Source: Knoellia subterranea KCTC 19937
Lineage (GTDB): Bacteria; Actinomycetota; Actinomycetes; Actinomycetales; Dermatophilaceae
NCBI RefSeq assembly: GCF_000768685.1
Contig: NZ_AVPK01000002.1
Location: forward strand, 372,001-436,000
Length of the DNA: 64,000 nt
Direction: 5' to 3'
Positions 9,217 through 17,083 of the stretch are shown here, in pieces. The translations under genes and the position numbers were made by a program. The notes beneath the pieces are model-generated. The model was not told where the DNA came from. It made no database searches and saw only the letters and a list, made by a program, of their open reading frames with translations. Positions within the stretch are counted from its first letter, which is position 1, and each line of letters begins with the position of its first letter.

Positions 9217-9930
9217 TCAGTGGCCCATGCCGAGGCCGCCGTCGACGGGGATGACGGCGCCCGTGACGTACGCCGCGTCGTCGGACGCGAGGAACCGCAC
9301 GACGGCTGCAACCTCGGCCGCCTGCGCAAAACGACCAGCCGGTATGCCGGCCTTGTAAGACTTCTGGGTGTCCTCCGGGAGCGCTGCGGTCATGTCGGTC
9401 TCGATGAATCCGGGCGCCACGACGTTGGCGGTGATCCCCCTGCCGCCGAGTTCACGCGTCACCGACCGGGCGAGGCCGACGAGGGCCGCCTTGCTGGCCG
9501 CATAGTTCGCCTGTCCGGGCCCGCCGTAGAGGCCGACGACACTCGAGATCAGGATGATGCGTCCGCCCCTGGCCTTGATCATGCCGGTGCTCGCCCGCCG
9601 GACGCAGCGGAACGTCCCGGCGAGGTTGGTGTCGATGACCGCGTCGAAGTCCTCGTCGCTCATCCGCATGAGCAGACCGTCCTTGGTGATGCCGGCATTC
9701 GCGACGAGCACCTGCACCGGCCCACCGAAGATCTCCTCGGCCGCACCGAACGCCTCATTCACCGACTCGGTGCTTGTCACGTCGCAGGTGACGGCGCGCA
9801 GACCCTCGGGGGCCTGGCCGTTGCGACTCGTCACGATGACGTTGTCGCCAGCATCTGCGAAGGCCTGGGCGATGGCGAGACCGATGCCTCGGTTGCCCCC
9901 GGTGACGAGGACATTGCGTGCGCTGCTCAT
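9217..9930 (-). CDS. fabG: 3-oxoacyl-[acyl-carrier-protein] reductase
   Basis: NADPH-dependent reductase of FAS-II acting on beta-ketoacyl-ACP. It has the SDR cofactor motif TGGNRGIG at 10-17, NAG at 78-80, and catalytic Ser130, Tyr143 and Lys147 (ANYAASK). The C-terminus PVDGGLGMGH closely resembles MabA. I chose ATG 9930 (237 residues), which gives the usual N-terminus; an in-frame GTG at 9957 would add nine residues with no family support. It is the first gene of the minus-strand fabG-fabI operon and diverges from the DUF3099 gene. Confidence 0.95.
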   Translation of the reverse strand: MSSARNVLVTGGNRGIGLAIAQAFADAGDNVIVTSRNGQAPEGLRAVTCDVTSTESVNEAFGAAEEIFGGPVQVLVANAGITKDGLLMRMSDEDFDAVIDTNLAGTFRCVRRASTGMIKARGGRIILISSVVGLYGGPGQANYAASKAALVGLARSVTRELGGRGITANVVAPGFIETDMTAALPEDTQKSYKAGIPAGRFAQAAEVAAVVRFLASDDAAYVTGAVIPVDGGLGMGH

Positions 9931-10005
9931 GGCGCCCGACGCTAGTGGACTACCCACCGGTAGCCCTCATCGCCGCTGCGGAGTGGGACGTTCAGGTTGC
10001 GGACG

Positions 10006-10011
10006 TACAGT
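10006..10011 (+). promoter_or_regulatory. -10 box for leaderless DUF3099 mRNA
   Basis: TACAGT is followed by exactly six bases and then the GTG at 10018. No ribosome binding site is visible. The geometry fits leaderless transcription. Confidence 0.45.
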
Positions 10012-10017
10012 GGTCAG

Positions 10018-10314
10018 GTGAGCACGATCCGGCGAGGCGAGCCGACGGTGCAGTCCGTCACGAGTGCACGGTCGCGAGCCGACGACGACATCAACGCGAG
10101 GATGAAGCACTACCTCGTGACGATGGGGATCCGCACGGCCTGCTTCTTCCTCGCCGTCGTGACGCAGGGGTGGGTGCGCTGGACCTGCGTGGCCCTGGCC
10201 GTCGTCCTCCCCTACATCGCGGTGCTCTTCGCCAATGCCCGGTCACCTCGTGCGGCCGGTCGCCTCGCACCGGTCACGCCGCAAGAGCCCCACCGGGAGC
10301 AGCTGGAGAAGTGA
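10018..10314 (+). CDS. DUF3099 family membrane protein
   Basis: A 98-residue protein with a hydrophilic start and two adjacent hydrophobic segments (GIRTACFFLAVVTQGWVRW and CVALAVVLPYIAVLFA), so probably a small two-helix inner membrane protein. It matches my memory of actinobacterial DUF3099 proteins, which are often near fabG/fabI; function unknown. The GTG at 10018 is placed by the -10 box six bases upstream; a TTG at 9997 would add seven residues. Its stop overlaps the start of the next small gene (GTGA), so the two are probably co-translated. Confidence 0.75.
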   Translation: MSTIRRGEPTVQSVTSARSRADDDINARMKHYLVTMGIRTACFFLAVVTQGWVRWTCVALAVVLPYIAVLFANARSPRAAGRLAPVTPQEPHREQLEK

Positions 10315-10526
10315 GCGATGCGTCCCTGACCTGTAGTGCCAAGGCCTGTCGCGAGATGGCCACGTGGGCTCTCTTGTGGAACAACCCGAAGGTTCACACT
10401 CCCGACCGACGCAAGGTCTGGCTCGCGTGCGACGAGCACCGCGTGACCCTGGGTGACTTCCTCTCGCTGCGTGGCTTCCTGCGTGCGACCGTCCCGGTCG
10501 ACGACATCCCCGCGGACGCCGGCTGA
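10311..10526 (+). CDS. Small Cys-rich protein (71 aa), unknown function
   Basis: A 71-residue frame beginning at the GTG that overlaps the DUF3099 stop. It carries CSAKAC near the start and ACDEH in the middle, a CX4C...CX2H set that could bind zinc. The block WALLWNNPKVHTPDRRKVWL is characteristic of a small actinobacterial family that databases often label, probably wrongly, acetone carboxylase. There is no signal peptide or membrane segment. The overlap with DUF3099 suggests a shared role, but nothing in the sequence tells what it is. Confidence 0.72.
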   Translation: MSDASLTCSAKACREMATWALLWNNPKVHTPDRRKVWLACDEHRVTLGDFLSLRGFLRATVPVDDIPADAG

Positions 10527-10533
10527 ACAGGAG

Positions 10534-10549
10534 CCGCCCCGACGGGCGG
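10534..10549. terminator. Short GC hairpin between convergent genes
   Basis: CCGCCC, a four-base loop and GGGCGG lie in the 36-bp gap between the small Cys protein gene and moaA, which converge. No U-tract. Confidence 0.45.
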
Positions 10550-10562
10550 GTCCGCCTCGGTC

Positions 10563-11573
10563 TCAGCCGCCGATGGCGCTCATGGGTCGGATCGGCTGCA
10601 CGAAGTCGGGGTCGGCGATCCCGTGCCCCTTCGCCTTGCGCCACATCTCGCCCGTGATCAGGTCGGCGAGTTCGTCGTCGCTGGCACCATCCCGCATCGG
10701 ACCACGGAGGTCGGTCTCGCGCTGCGAGAAGAGGCAGTTGCGGACCTGCCCGTCGGCCGTGAGGCGCGTGCGGTCGCAGGCACCACAGAACGGTGCGCTG
10801 ACGCTGGCGATGATGCCGACCGACGAAGGGCCACCATCCACGAGGAAGCGCTCCGCCGGTGCGCTCCCGCGATCGGCTGCGGGCAGCGGTGTGAGCGTGA
10901 AGCGCTCCGACAACCGGGAGCGGATCTCGTCAGCCCCGATCATCGTCGAGGCATCCCAGCCGTGCTGGGCATCGAGCGGCATCTGCTCGATGAACCGCAA
11001 CTCATAGCCCCGCTCGAGACACCAGGCGAGTAGGTCCGCCACGGAGTGGTCGTTGATACCGCGCATGGCAACGGCGTTGACCTTCACCGGCACCAGCCCT
11101 GCGTCCCTGGCCCCGGCCAGGCCGGCCTCGACGTCGGCGAGTCGGTCGCGACGCGTCAGGTCGGCGAACTCCTGGGGGTCAATCGTGTCGAGACTGACGT
11201 TGACCCGGTCCAGCCCGGCCGCAGCGAGTGGGGCTGCGAGTCGAGCGAGACCCACCCCGTTGGTCGTCATGGCGATCCGAGGTCGGGGCTTCAGTGCCGC
11301 GATGCGGGCCACGACCTCGGTGACGGAGCGGCGCAACAGGGGCTCCCCGCCCGTGAGTCGCACCTGCTCAACGCCCAGTCCGACGAAGATCGAGACGAGC
11401 CGGACGAGTTCGTCGTCGGTCAGCATCTCCGGCTTGGCCAACCACGGGAGCCCTTCGGCGGGCATGCAGTAGCGGCAGCGCAGGTTGCACCGGTCGGTCA
11501 CCGACACCCTGAGGTCACGCGCGACGCGACCGTACTGGTCGGCCAGGCGAGCGGCTGTCGGGGTGGTGGACAT
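10563..11573 (-). CDS. moaA: GTP 3',8-cyclase
   Basis: Radical SAM enzyme for the first step of molybdenum cofactor synthesis, rearranging GTP to 3',8-cyclo-7,8-dihydro-GTP. The SAM-cluster cysteines are Cys29, Cys33 and Cys36 (CNLRCRYC). The second 4Fe-4S cluster uses Cys263, Cys266 and Cys280 near the C-terminus, and the protein ends in the functionally required Gly-Gly tail (SAIGG). At 336 residues it has normal length. ATG 11573 has a TACGAT -10 box six bases upstream, so the mRNA is probably leaderless. No other mo-cofactor genes are nearby. Confidence 0.96.
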   Translation of the reverse strand: MSTTPTAARLADQYGRVARDLRVSVTDRCNLRCRYCMPAEGLPWLAKPEMLTDDELVRLVSIFVGLGVEQVRLTGGEPLLRRSVTEVVARIAALKPRPRIAMTTNGVGLARLAAPLAAAGLDRVNVSLDTIDPQEFADLTRRDRLADVEAGLAGARDAGLVPVKVNAVAMRGINDHSVADLLAWCLERGYELRFIEQMPLDAQHGWDASTMIGADEIRSRLSERFTLTPLPAADRGSAPAERFLVDGGPSSVGIIASVSAPFCGACDRTRLTADGQVRNCLFSQRETDLRGPMRDGASDDELADLITGEMWRKAKGHGIADPDFVQPIRPMSAIGG

Positions 11574-11579
11574 GGTCCC

Positions 11580-11598
11580 ATCGTAGGCCGGGTAGGGT
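11580..11598. promoter_or_regulatory. Back-to-back leaderless promoters, moaA and SURF1
   Basis: On the minus strand TACGAT (11580-11585) is six bases from the moaA ATG. On the plus strand TAGGGT (11593-11598) is six bases from the SURF1 GTG. Only 31 bp separate the two start codons, so the -35 regions of each promoter must overlap the other. Confidence 0.5.
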
Positions 11599-11604
11599 GA
11601 CCGC

Positions 11605-12390
11605 GTGTTTCGGCGTCTGTTCACCCCCCGTTGGCTGGGTGCGCTCGCCATCGCGCTGCTCTACGCCGTCGCGGCATATCACCTCGGGCACTGGCAGTAC
11701 GGTCGCCACGAATACAAGGTGGAGCGCAATGCCCTCCTCGACGCCCACTACCGCGCTGCCCCCGTTCCCGTGCGTCAGGTGCTCGATGACCGTCCGGTGA
11801 ACAGGTCGGACGCCGACTGGACCAAGGTGACCGCGACCGGGACCTACCACGGCGAGCAGTTGCTCGTGCGCAACCGTCCCAACAACGGGGTCTACGGCTA
11901 CGAGGTCCTCGCTCCCCTGCACCTCGGCGACGGGACGACCGTGGTCGTCGACCGGGGGTGGGTGGAGAACTCACCTCGCGGTGCCGCAGTCGTGCCGGAG
12001 GTGTCGGAAGCCCCCGCGGGTGAGGTCACCGTCACCGGCTGGGTTCGCCCGGCGGAGAACTCCGACGACAAGCGCCTGCCGTCCGGTCAGGTGGCCAGCG
12101 TTGCCAAGCCCGACGTCGAAAAGGCCTGGGGCAGAACGGTGCTCGACGGCTACATCGTCCTCGACTCCGAGGTGTCGGCCGACGGCACCACTCCTCCGCG
12201 GCCAGACCGCCTCGAGGACCCCGATCGCAGCCTCGGGCCGCACCAGGCCTATGCGTTCCAGTGGTGGCTCTCCATGCCGGTGGGGATGCTGCTCATCTGG
12301 TTGGGGCTGCGACGTGAACTGCGTGACGAGCAACCCGACCGACCGGCGAAGCCCAAGAAGGTTCGCATCTGGGACGAAGAGGACTACTAG
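11605..12390 (+). CDS. SURF1 family cytochrome oxidase assembly protein
   Basis: A 261-residue membrane protein with one transmembrane helix near the N-terminus (about 10-28) and one near the C-terminus (about 215-235), enclosing an extracytoplasmic domain. This is the SURF1/Shy1 architecture. The segment YGYEVLAPLHLGDGTTVVVDRGWV is the family signature. SURF1 proteins help assemble the heme a/CuB centre of cytochrome c oxidase, which fits the heme A genes ctaA and ctaB elsewhere in the window. The C-terminal tail is basic then acidic and cytoplasmic. The gene ends before a strong hairpin. Confidence 0.9.
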   Translation: MFRRLFTPRWLGALAIALLYAVAAYHLGHWQYGRHEYKVERNALLDAHYRAAPVPVRQVLDDRPVNRSDADWTKVTATGTYHGEQLLVRNRPNNGVYGYEVLAPLHLGDGTTVVVDRGWVENSPRGAAVVPEVSEAPAGEVTVTGWVRPAENSDDKRLPSGQVASVAKPDVEKAWGRTVLDGYIVLDSEVSADGTTPPRPDRLEDPDRSLGPHQAYAFQWWLSMPVGMLLIWLGLRRELRDEQPDRPAKPKKVRIWDEEDY

Positions 12391-12415
12391 CACCCAGTCC
12401 TCCGGGCACACGCCG

Positions 12416-12447
12416 ACGGCGCCCTCTCCTACGAGAGGGCGCCGTCT
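12416..12447. terminator. 14-bp perfect-stem bidirectional terminator
   Basis: Arms 12416-12429 and 12434-12447 pair perfectly around a four-base loop (CTAC). It separates the SURF1 gene (+) from the convergent surface protein gene (-). Confidence 0.75.
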
Positions 12448-12468
12448 GCGTCGTACGCGGGACGAGCC

Positions 12469-13119
12469 TCAGGCGTGCGTTCCTCGGCGACGGACGACTG
12501 CTGTGGTGCCGGCAGCGGCTCCGATGAGCAGGGCGAGCGCGCCACCGATCGCGGCCGGATTCATGCCGTCGTCAACGAGGTCGGTCTCCACAACCGGACC
12601 CGTGGGAGTCGGCGTCGTGGACGGCGTCGTCGGCGTGGTCGGCGTCGTGGTCGGAGTCGTGGTCGGGGTCGGCGTCGTGGACGTGGTCGGAGTCGTGGTC
12701 GGGGTCGGAGTCGTGGACGTGCTCGGCGTCGTGGTGGGCGTCGGCGTCGACGTGACGGGCACACAGAGGGACTTGTCGACGTCCTCGAGGGCGACGCCCT
12801 CGCCGTTGGTCTTCCAGTTGTCGTCCCAGTTGAGGCCCGGGTAGCTCACCTCATCGCCACCGTTCCCGGCGATGTAGGTGAACGGCGGGATGACGTCCTC
12901 GCGGTTCTGGTGCTGGTCGTGACCGTTGTCCTTGACGATCGACGCAGCATCCACGGTGATCACGACGAACGGGTTGGTCTCCGACGCGGTCGCGTGGCAG
13001 ATGGTGATGTTTGCGTTGGGGTCGGCCTGCGCCGCCGCTGCAAAGACGACGCTCGAGGCCCCCACCATCGAAAGTCCGAGTGCTGCGCCCGCCAGTCGAC
13101 GGGTCATGTGCCGTGCCAT
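12469..13119 (-). CDS. Secreted protein with Thr/Pro stalk and C-terminal membrane anchor
   Basis: A 216-residue precursor. A signal peptide (about 1-32, ending AAAAQA) precedes a small domain with NITICHATASETNPFVVITV and two cysteines, like a domain seen in several secreted actinobacterial proteins. Then come about 50 residues of Thr/Pro repeats, a hydrophobic segment (AAIGGALALLIGAAAGTTAVV) and a basic RRRGTHA tail. There is no LPXTG, so the anchor is probably the helix itself. The Thr-rich stalk is likely glycosylated and spans the cell wall. ATG 13119 follows a good GGAGGG site. The function of the head domain is unknown. Confidence 0.72.
   Translation of the reverse strand: MARHMTRRLAGAALGLSMVGASSVVFAAAAQADPNANITICHATASETNPFVVITVDAASIVKDNGHDQHQNREDVIPPFTYIAGNGGDEVSYPGLNWDDNWKTNGEGVALEDVDKSLCVPVTSTPTPTTTPSTSTTPTPTTTPTTSTTPTPTTTPTTTPTTPTTPSTTPTPTGPVVETDLVDDGMNPAAIGGALALLIGAAAGTTAVVRRRGTHA
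12603..12750. repeat. 36-bp tandem repeats encoding Thr/Pro stalk
   Basis: About three copies of a 12-residue unit of the type TPTPTTTPTTST, followed by a degenerate fourth. Such purely repetitive coding DNA can change length by slippage and would vary the stalk length. Confidence 0.65.
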
Positions 13120-13226
13120 GTCTTGTTTCCCTCCACCAAAGGTTTCCCCGGAGGTGCACAGGTCGCACATCCCCCACCCTTGACCATCACAAAACCTTGC
13201 AACGCATGCCGGGCATCGGGCCCAAA

Positions 13227-13281
13227 TTGGCCCGAAAGGACCAACCGGATGGCCCCGAGCGCGTCCGAAGTATGGCCCGAA
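13227..13281. repeat. Three phased TGGCCCGA-like repeats
   Basis: TTGGCCCGAA at 13227, ATGGCCCCGAG at 13249 and TATGGCCCGAA at 13271 recur at 22-bp steps, about two DNA turns, in the promoter region of the surface protein and just after the ABC exporter stop. They may be binding sites for a regulator. The first also overlaps a GGGCCCAAATTGGCCC near-palindrome. Confidence 0.35.
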
Positions 13282-13285
13282 CTGA

Positions 13286-15169
13286 CTAGGGCGACGTGGT
13301 CGCCACAGCCGGCCCATCCGCAAACTGTGTGGTGTAGAGGTCGTGGTAGAGACCACCTCGCTGCAACAGCTCGGCATGGGTGCCGCGCTCGACGATCCGT
13401 CCGCCGTCGAGCACGAGGATGAGGTCGGCATGCCGGACGGTGGAGAGCCGGTGAGCGATCACGAGCGCCGTGCGTCCGTCTAGCGCGGTGTCCAGGGCCC
13501 GTTGCACGGCCACTTCGCTCTCGCTGTCGAGGTGCGCGGTGGCCTCGTCGAGCACCACGAGACGTGGACCCTTGAGCAGCAGGCGCGCGATCGCGATGCG
13601 CTGCTTCTCCCCGCCGCTCAGACGGTGCCCCCGATCCCCGACCACGGTGTCCAGCCCCGCAGGCAGTCTTTCGACCAGGCTCCACACCCGAGCCGCGCGA
13701 AGTGCGGCCTCGAGATCGGCATCGGAAGCCGAGGGCGCGGCATACAGAAGGTTGGCCCGGATCGTGTCGTGGAAGAGGTGCGCCTCCTGCGTGACGACCG
13801 AGACGGTGTTGCGCAACGAGTCCAGGGTGACCGTCCGCAGGTCGGCCCCGTTGATGCGCACAGCTCCGCTCGTCGGGTCATAGAGGCGGGCCACGAGCCC
13901 CGTGAGGGTCGACTTGCCGGCGCCGCTCGGGCCGACGAGGGCCACGAGCTGCCCCGGTTCGATCGTGACGTCGATGCCATCGAGGACGACGGATCCGGCG
14001 TCGCGGTCCCCGGTCGCGGACGCCTCGAGCGAGCTGAGCGAGACCTCACTCGCGGCCGGATAGGCGAAGCCGACCCCGTCGAGATCCACTCTCACGGGCC
14101 CGCTCGGCACGGCAGTCGCGCCCGGGGCCTCGGCCACCAGCGGCTCGAGGTCCAGGACCTCGAAGACACGCTCGAACGAGACGAGTGCGGTCATGATGTC
14201 GACCCGGGCGTTCGAGATCGTCGTGAGGGGACCGTAGAGGCGGGCCAGCAGCGCGGTGAGCGCCAGCAGAGTGCCGACCGTGAGGGCGCCGTTGACGGCC
14301 ATCACCCCGCCGAAGCCGTAGACGAGCGCCGTGGCGAGAGCGGCCACGAGCGTGAGCCCCACGAAGAAGACGGAACGGTTCACGGCGATGCGGACGCCGA
14401 TGTCGCGAACCCGACCAGCCCGCTGCGAGTACTCACGATCCTCGACCTCGGGGCTGCCATAGATCTTCACGAGGAGGGCCCCCGCGACGTTGAAGCGCTC
14501 GGTCATGCGGGTGCCGAGCTCGGCGTTGAGACCCATCTGGTCGTGCGCCATCGCCGCCAGCCGGCCACCCATGGCGCGTGCCGGAAGCAGGAACAGCGGC
14601 ACGAGGAGGAGCGACGCCAGGGTCAACTGCCAGGAGAGCACGAGCATGGCGCCCACGATGAGCACGAGCGAGACCCCATTGCTCACCACGCTGGAGAGCA
14701 CCGAGGTGAAGGCCTGCTGGGCGCCGATGACGTCGTTGTTGAGCCGGGACACCAGCGCTCCCGTCTGGGCGCGGGTGAAGAACGCGATCGGCTGGCGCAG
14801 CACGTGTGAGAACACCTGCGTTCGCAGGTCGACGATGAGGCCCTCGCCGATGCGCGCCGAAAGCCACCGCGAGACGAGCGTGACGATCGCGCTCACGACC
14901 GCGAGAGCGGCCACGAGCAATGACAGCCGCACCACCAGGCCCGAATCGCGGGGATAGATGCCGTCGTCGATGAGGCTCTTGAGCAGCAAGGGCGTCGCGA
15001 CGATGAGGGCTGCGTCGACCACCACGAGCGCGAGGAACGCCGCGATGATCCGGCGGTAGGGGCGTGCGTACGACAGGACCCGTCGGGCCGTCCCCGGTGC
15101 GAGCTCCTTGCCCCTGACGCTGGAGTCCTTGCTCAGGCTCTGGAGGACCTGCCAACCGGCCATGCTCAT
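13286..15169 (-). CDS. ABC exporter half-transporter (fused membrane and ATPase domains)
   Basis: A 627-residue type-IV ABC exporter: a six-helix membrane domain (about 35-330) followed by an ATPase domain with Walker A GPSGAGKST near 411, signature LSGGEKQR near 515 and Walker B VVLDEAT near 536. It would work as a homodimer or with a partner, exporting lipids, drugs or peptides; the substrate cannot be read from the sequence. ATG 15169 gives MSMAGW; an ATG two codons later is an alternative. No partner gene is adjacent. An 18-bp near-palindrome about 50 bp upstream may control it. Confidence 0.9.
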   Translation of the reverse strand: MSMAGWQVLQSLSKDSSVRGKELAPGTARRVLSYARPYRRIIAAFLALVVVDAALIVATPLLLKSLIDDGIYPRDSGLVVRLSLLVAALAVVSAIVTLVSRWLSARIGEGLIVDLRTQVFSHVLRQPIAFFTRAQTGALVSRLNNDVIGAQQAFTSVLSSVVSNGVSLVLIVGAMLVLSWQLTLASLLLVPLFLLPARAMGGRLAAMAHDQMGLNAELGTRMTERFNVAGALLVKIYGSPEVEDREYSQRAGRVRDIGVRIAVNRSVFFVGLTLVAALATALVYGFGGVMAVNGALTVGTLLALTALLARLYGPLTTISNARVDIMTALVSFERVFEVLDLEPLVAEAPGATAVPSGPVRVDLDGVGFAYPAASEVSLSSLEASATGDRDAGSVVLDGIDVTIEPGQLVALVGPSGAGKSTLTGLVARLYDPTSGAVRINGADLRTVTLDSLRNTVSVVTQEAHLFHDTIRANLLYAAPSASDADLEAALRAARVWSLVERLPAGLDTVVGDRGHRLSGGEKQRIAIARLLLKGPRLVVLDEATAHLDSESEVAVQRALDTALDGRTALVIAHRLSTVRHADLILVLDGGRIVERGTHAELLQRGGLYHDLYTTQFADGPAVATTSP

Positions 15170-15219
15170 GTCGCGGTCACTCTCGCCCGGTCACGTCGTG
15201 TCATGCGTTCATCCTCGAT

Positions 15220-15237
15220 CCTCAAGTGCACGTGAGG
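15220..15237. promoter_or_regulatory. 18-bp near-palindrome upstream of ABC exporter
   Basis: CCTCAAGTGCACGTGAGG is symmetrical except for one position in each arm. It lies 51 bp before the exporter start codon, in a 186-bp gap with no other recognisable content. It looks like a TetR- or MarR-type operator, though no regulator gene is adjacent. Confidence 0.35.
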
Positions 15238-15355
15238 TCAACTCGCGCACCTGACTCAACCACGCGACACCGACAGCGCATTCCCCTCGGGGTCACGCGG
15301 AAGGTCGGTCGCCGCCGCCTCGAGAGCCGCTGGGCCTCGCACGCACGCCACACAC

Positions 15356-16954
15356 TCAGGCGAGGGTGACGAGGTCCTTGTAGTCCGGACCCCACAGGTC
15401 CTCGACGCCGTCCGGAAGGAGCAGGATGCGCTCGGGCTCCAGGGCGTCGACGGCTCCCTCGTCGTGCGTCACGAGCACGACGGCGCCCTTGTAGGTCTTG
15501 AGGGCTCCGAGGATCTCGGCGCGCGAGGCCGGATCGAGGTTGTTGGTCGGCTCGTCGAGCAGGAGGACGTTGGCGGACGACACGACGAGGAGGGCCAGCG
15601 ACAGTCGCGTCTTCTCACCACCGGAGAGGACTCCGGCGGGCTTGTCGACGTCATCCCCTGTGAAGAGGAACGACCCGAGCACCTTGCGGACCTCGGTCTC
15701 CCCCAACTCGGGAGCCGACGACTTCATGTTGTCGAGAACCGACCGGTCGACGTCGAGGTTCTCGTGTTCCTGGGCGTAGTAGCCGATCTTGAGCCCGTGG
15801 CCCGGTTCGACCCGGCCGGTGTCCGGGGCATCCACTCCCGCGAGCATGCGCAGGAGCGTCGTCTTGCCGGCGCCGTTGAGGCCCAGCACGACGACCCGCG
15901 AGCCGCGGTCGATGGCAAGGTCCACGTCCGTGAAGATCTCGAGCGACCCGTAGGAGCGCGACAGCCCGCTCGCGCGCAGCGGCGTCTTGCCACACGGAGC
16001 CGGATCCGGGAAGCGAAGCTTGGCGACGCGGTCGCTGACCCGCTCGGTCTCCAGACCGGCCAGCAGTCGCTCGGCCCGCCGGGCCATGTTCTGGGCAGCG
16101 ACCGTCTTCGTCGCCTTGGCGCGCATCTTGTCGGCCTGAGCCATGAGGACGCCGGCCTTCTTCTCGGCGTTCGCCCGCTCGCGCTTGCGGCGGCGCTCGT
16201 CGGTCTCGCGCTGCTGGAGATAGGCCTTCCACCCGAGGTTGTAGATGTCGAGCTCGGCCCGGTTGGCGTCGAGGTGATAGACCTTGTTGACGACGGCGTC
16301 GAGCAGGTCGACGTCGTGCGAGATGACGATGAGCCCACCCTTGTAGCCCTTGAGGTGGTCGCGCAACCAGACGATGGAATCGGCATCGAGGTGGTTAGTC
16401 GGCTCGTCGAGAAGCAGGGTCTCCGCGCCGGAGAACAGGATGCGGGACAGTTCGATGCGGCGGCGCTGGCCACCGGAGAGGGTCCCGAGCGTCTGGTCCA
16501 GGTGCCGCTCCTCGAGGGCCAGGGCACTCGCGATCGACGCGGCCTCGGACTCCGCGGCATACCCGCCGGCGGCGAGGAACTCGCCCTCGAGGCGACCATA
16601 ACGGCGCATGGCCTGTTCGAGCCTGTCACCGGTCTGTTCGGACATCGCCTTCTCGGCGGCCCGCAACTCCCGCACGATCCGGTCCAGTCCACGCGCCGAC
16701 AGGATGCGGTCGCGGCCGGTGACGTCGAGGTCACCCGTCCGCGGGTCCTGAGGCAGATAGCCGACCTCCCCCGACGACGACACCGAACCCGCGGCCGGCT
16801 GGCCGGCCCCGGCGAGGACCTTGGTCAGCGTGGTCTTGCCGGCGCCGTTGCGCCCGACGAGCCCGATGCGGTCGCCCGCGGCGACCCGGAAGGAAGCGTT
16901 GTCGAGAAGGAGTCGGGACCCCGCGCGCAGCTCGATCGCGGCGGCAGTGAGCAC
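15356..16954 (-). CDS. ABC-F family ATPase
   Basis: A 532-residue soluble protein with two ABC domains joined by a charged linker and no membrane segments, the ABC-F plan of translation factors and ribosome-protection proteins. Domain one has Walker A GRNGAGKTT near residue 31 and signature LSGGQRRR; domain two has GLNGAGKTT and LSGGEKTR. The linker (about 225-285) is a Lys/Arg/Ala-rich coiled coil that would reach the ribosomal E site. GTG 16954 follows GAAGGA. The subgroup is not certain: it may be a housekeeping translation factor or an antibiotic-protection type. Confidence 0.9.
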   Translation of the reverse strand: MLTAAAIELRAGSRLLLDNASFRVAAGDRIGLVGRNGAGKTTLTKVLAGAGQPAAGSVSSSGEVGYLPQDPRTGDLDVTGRDRILSARGLDRIVRELRAAEKAMSEQTGDRLEQAMRRYGRLEGEFLAAGGYAAESEAASIASALALEERHLDQTLGTLSGGQRRRIELSRILFSGAETLLLDEPTNHLDADSIVWLRDHLKGYKGGLIVISHDVDLLDAVVNKVYHLDANRAELDIYNLGWKAYLQQRETDERRRKRERANAEKKAGVLMAQADKMRAKATKTVAAQNMARRAERLLAGLETERVSDRVAKLRFPDPAPCGKTPLRASGLSRSYGSLEIFTDVDLAIDRGSRVVVLGLNGAGKTTLLRMLAGVDAPDTGRVEPGHGLKIGYYAQEHENLDVDRSVLDNMKSSAPELGETEVRKVLGSFLFTGDDVDKPAGVLSGGEKTRLSLALLVVSSANVLLLDEPTNNLDPASRAEILGALKTYKGAVVLVTHDEGAVDALEPERILLLPDGVEDLWGPDYKDLVTLA

Positions 16955-17083
16955 AGGAAAGTCCTTCGTCGGGGAAACTGGGGTGGATGAACAGGCGCAC
17001 CGCTCACGCACCGCGGGCCTTTCGCCCCTTAGTCTAAGTGGGCCGTGCACGGCACGGAAAACGCGATTCATGGGAGGCCTTGG

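Noticed and set aside
9931-9957. Longer fabG from GTG 9957
   Set aside because: The added nine residues do not fit the family N-terminus, and ATG 9930 starts directly before the conserved strand.
12603-12750. CRISPR-like periodic repeat
   Set aside because: The repeats are contiguous, without unique spacers, and encode a Thr/Pro stalk in frame.
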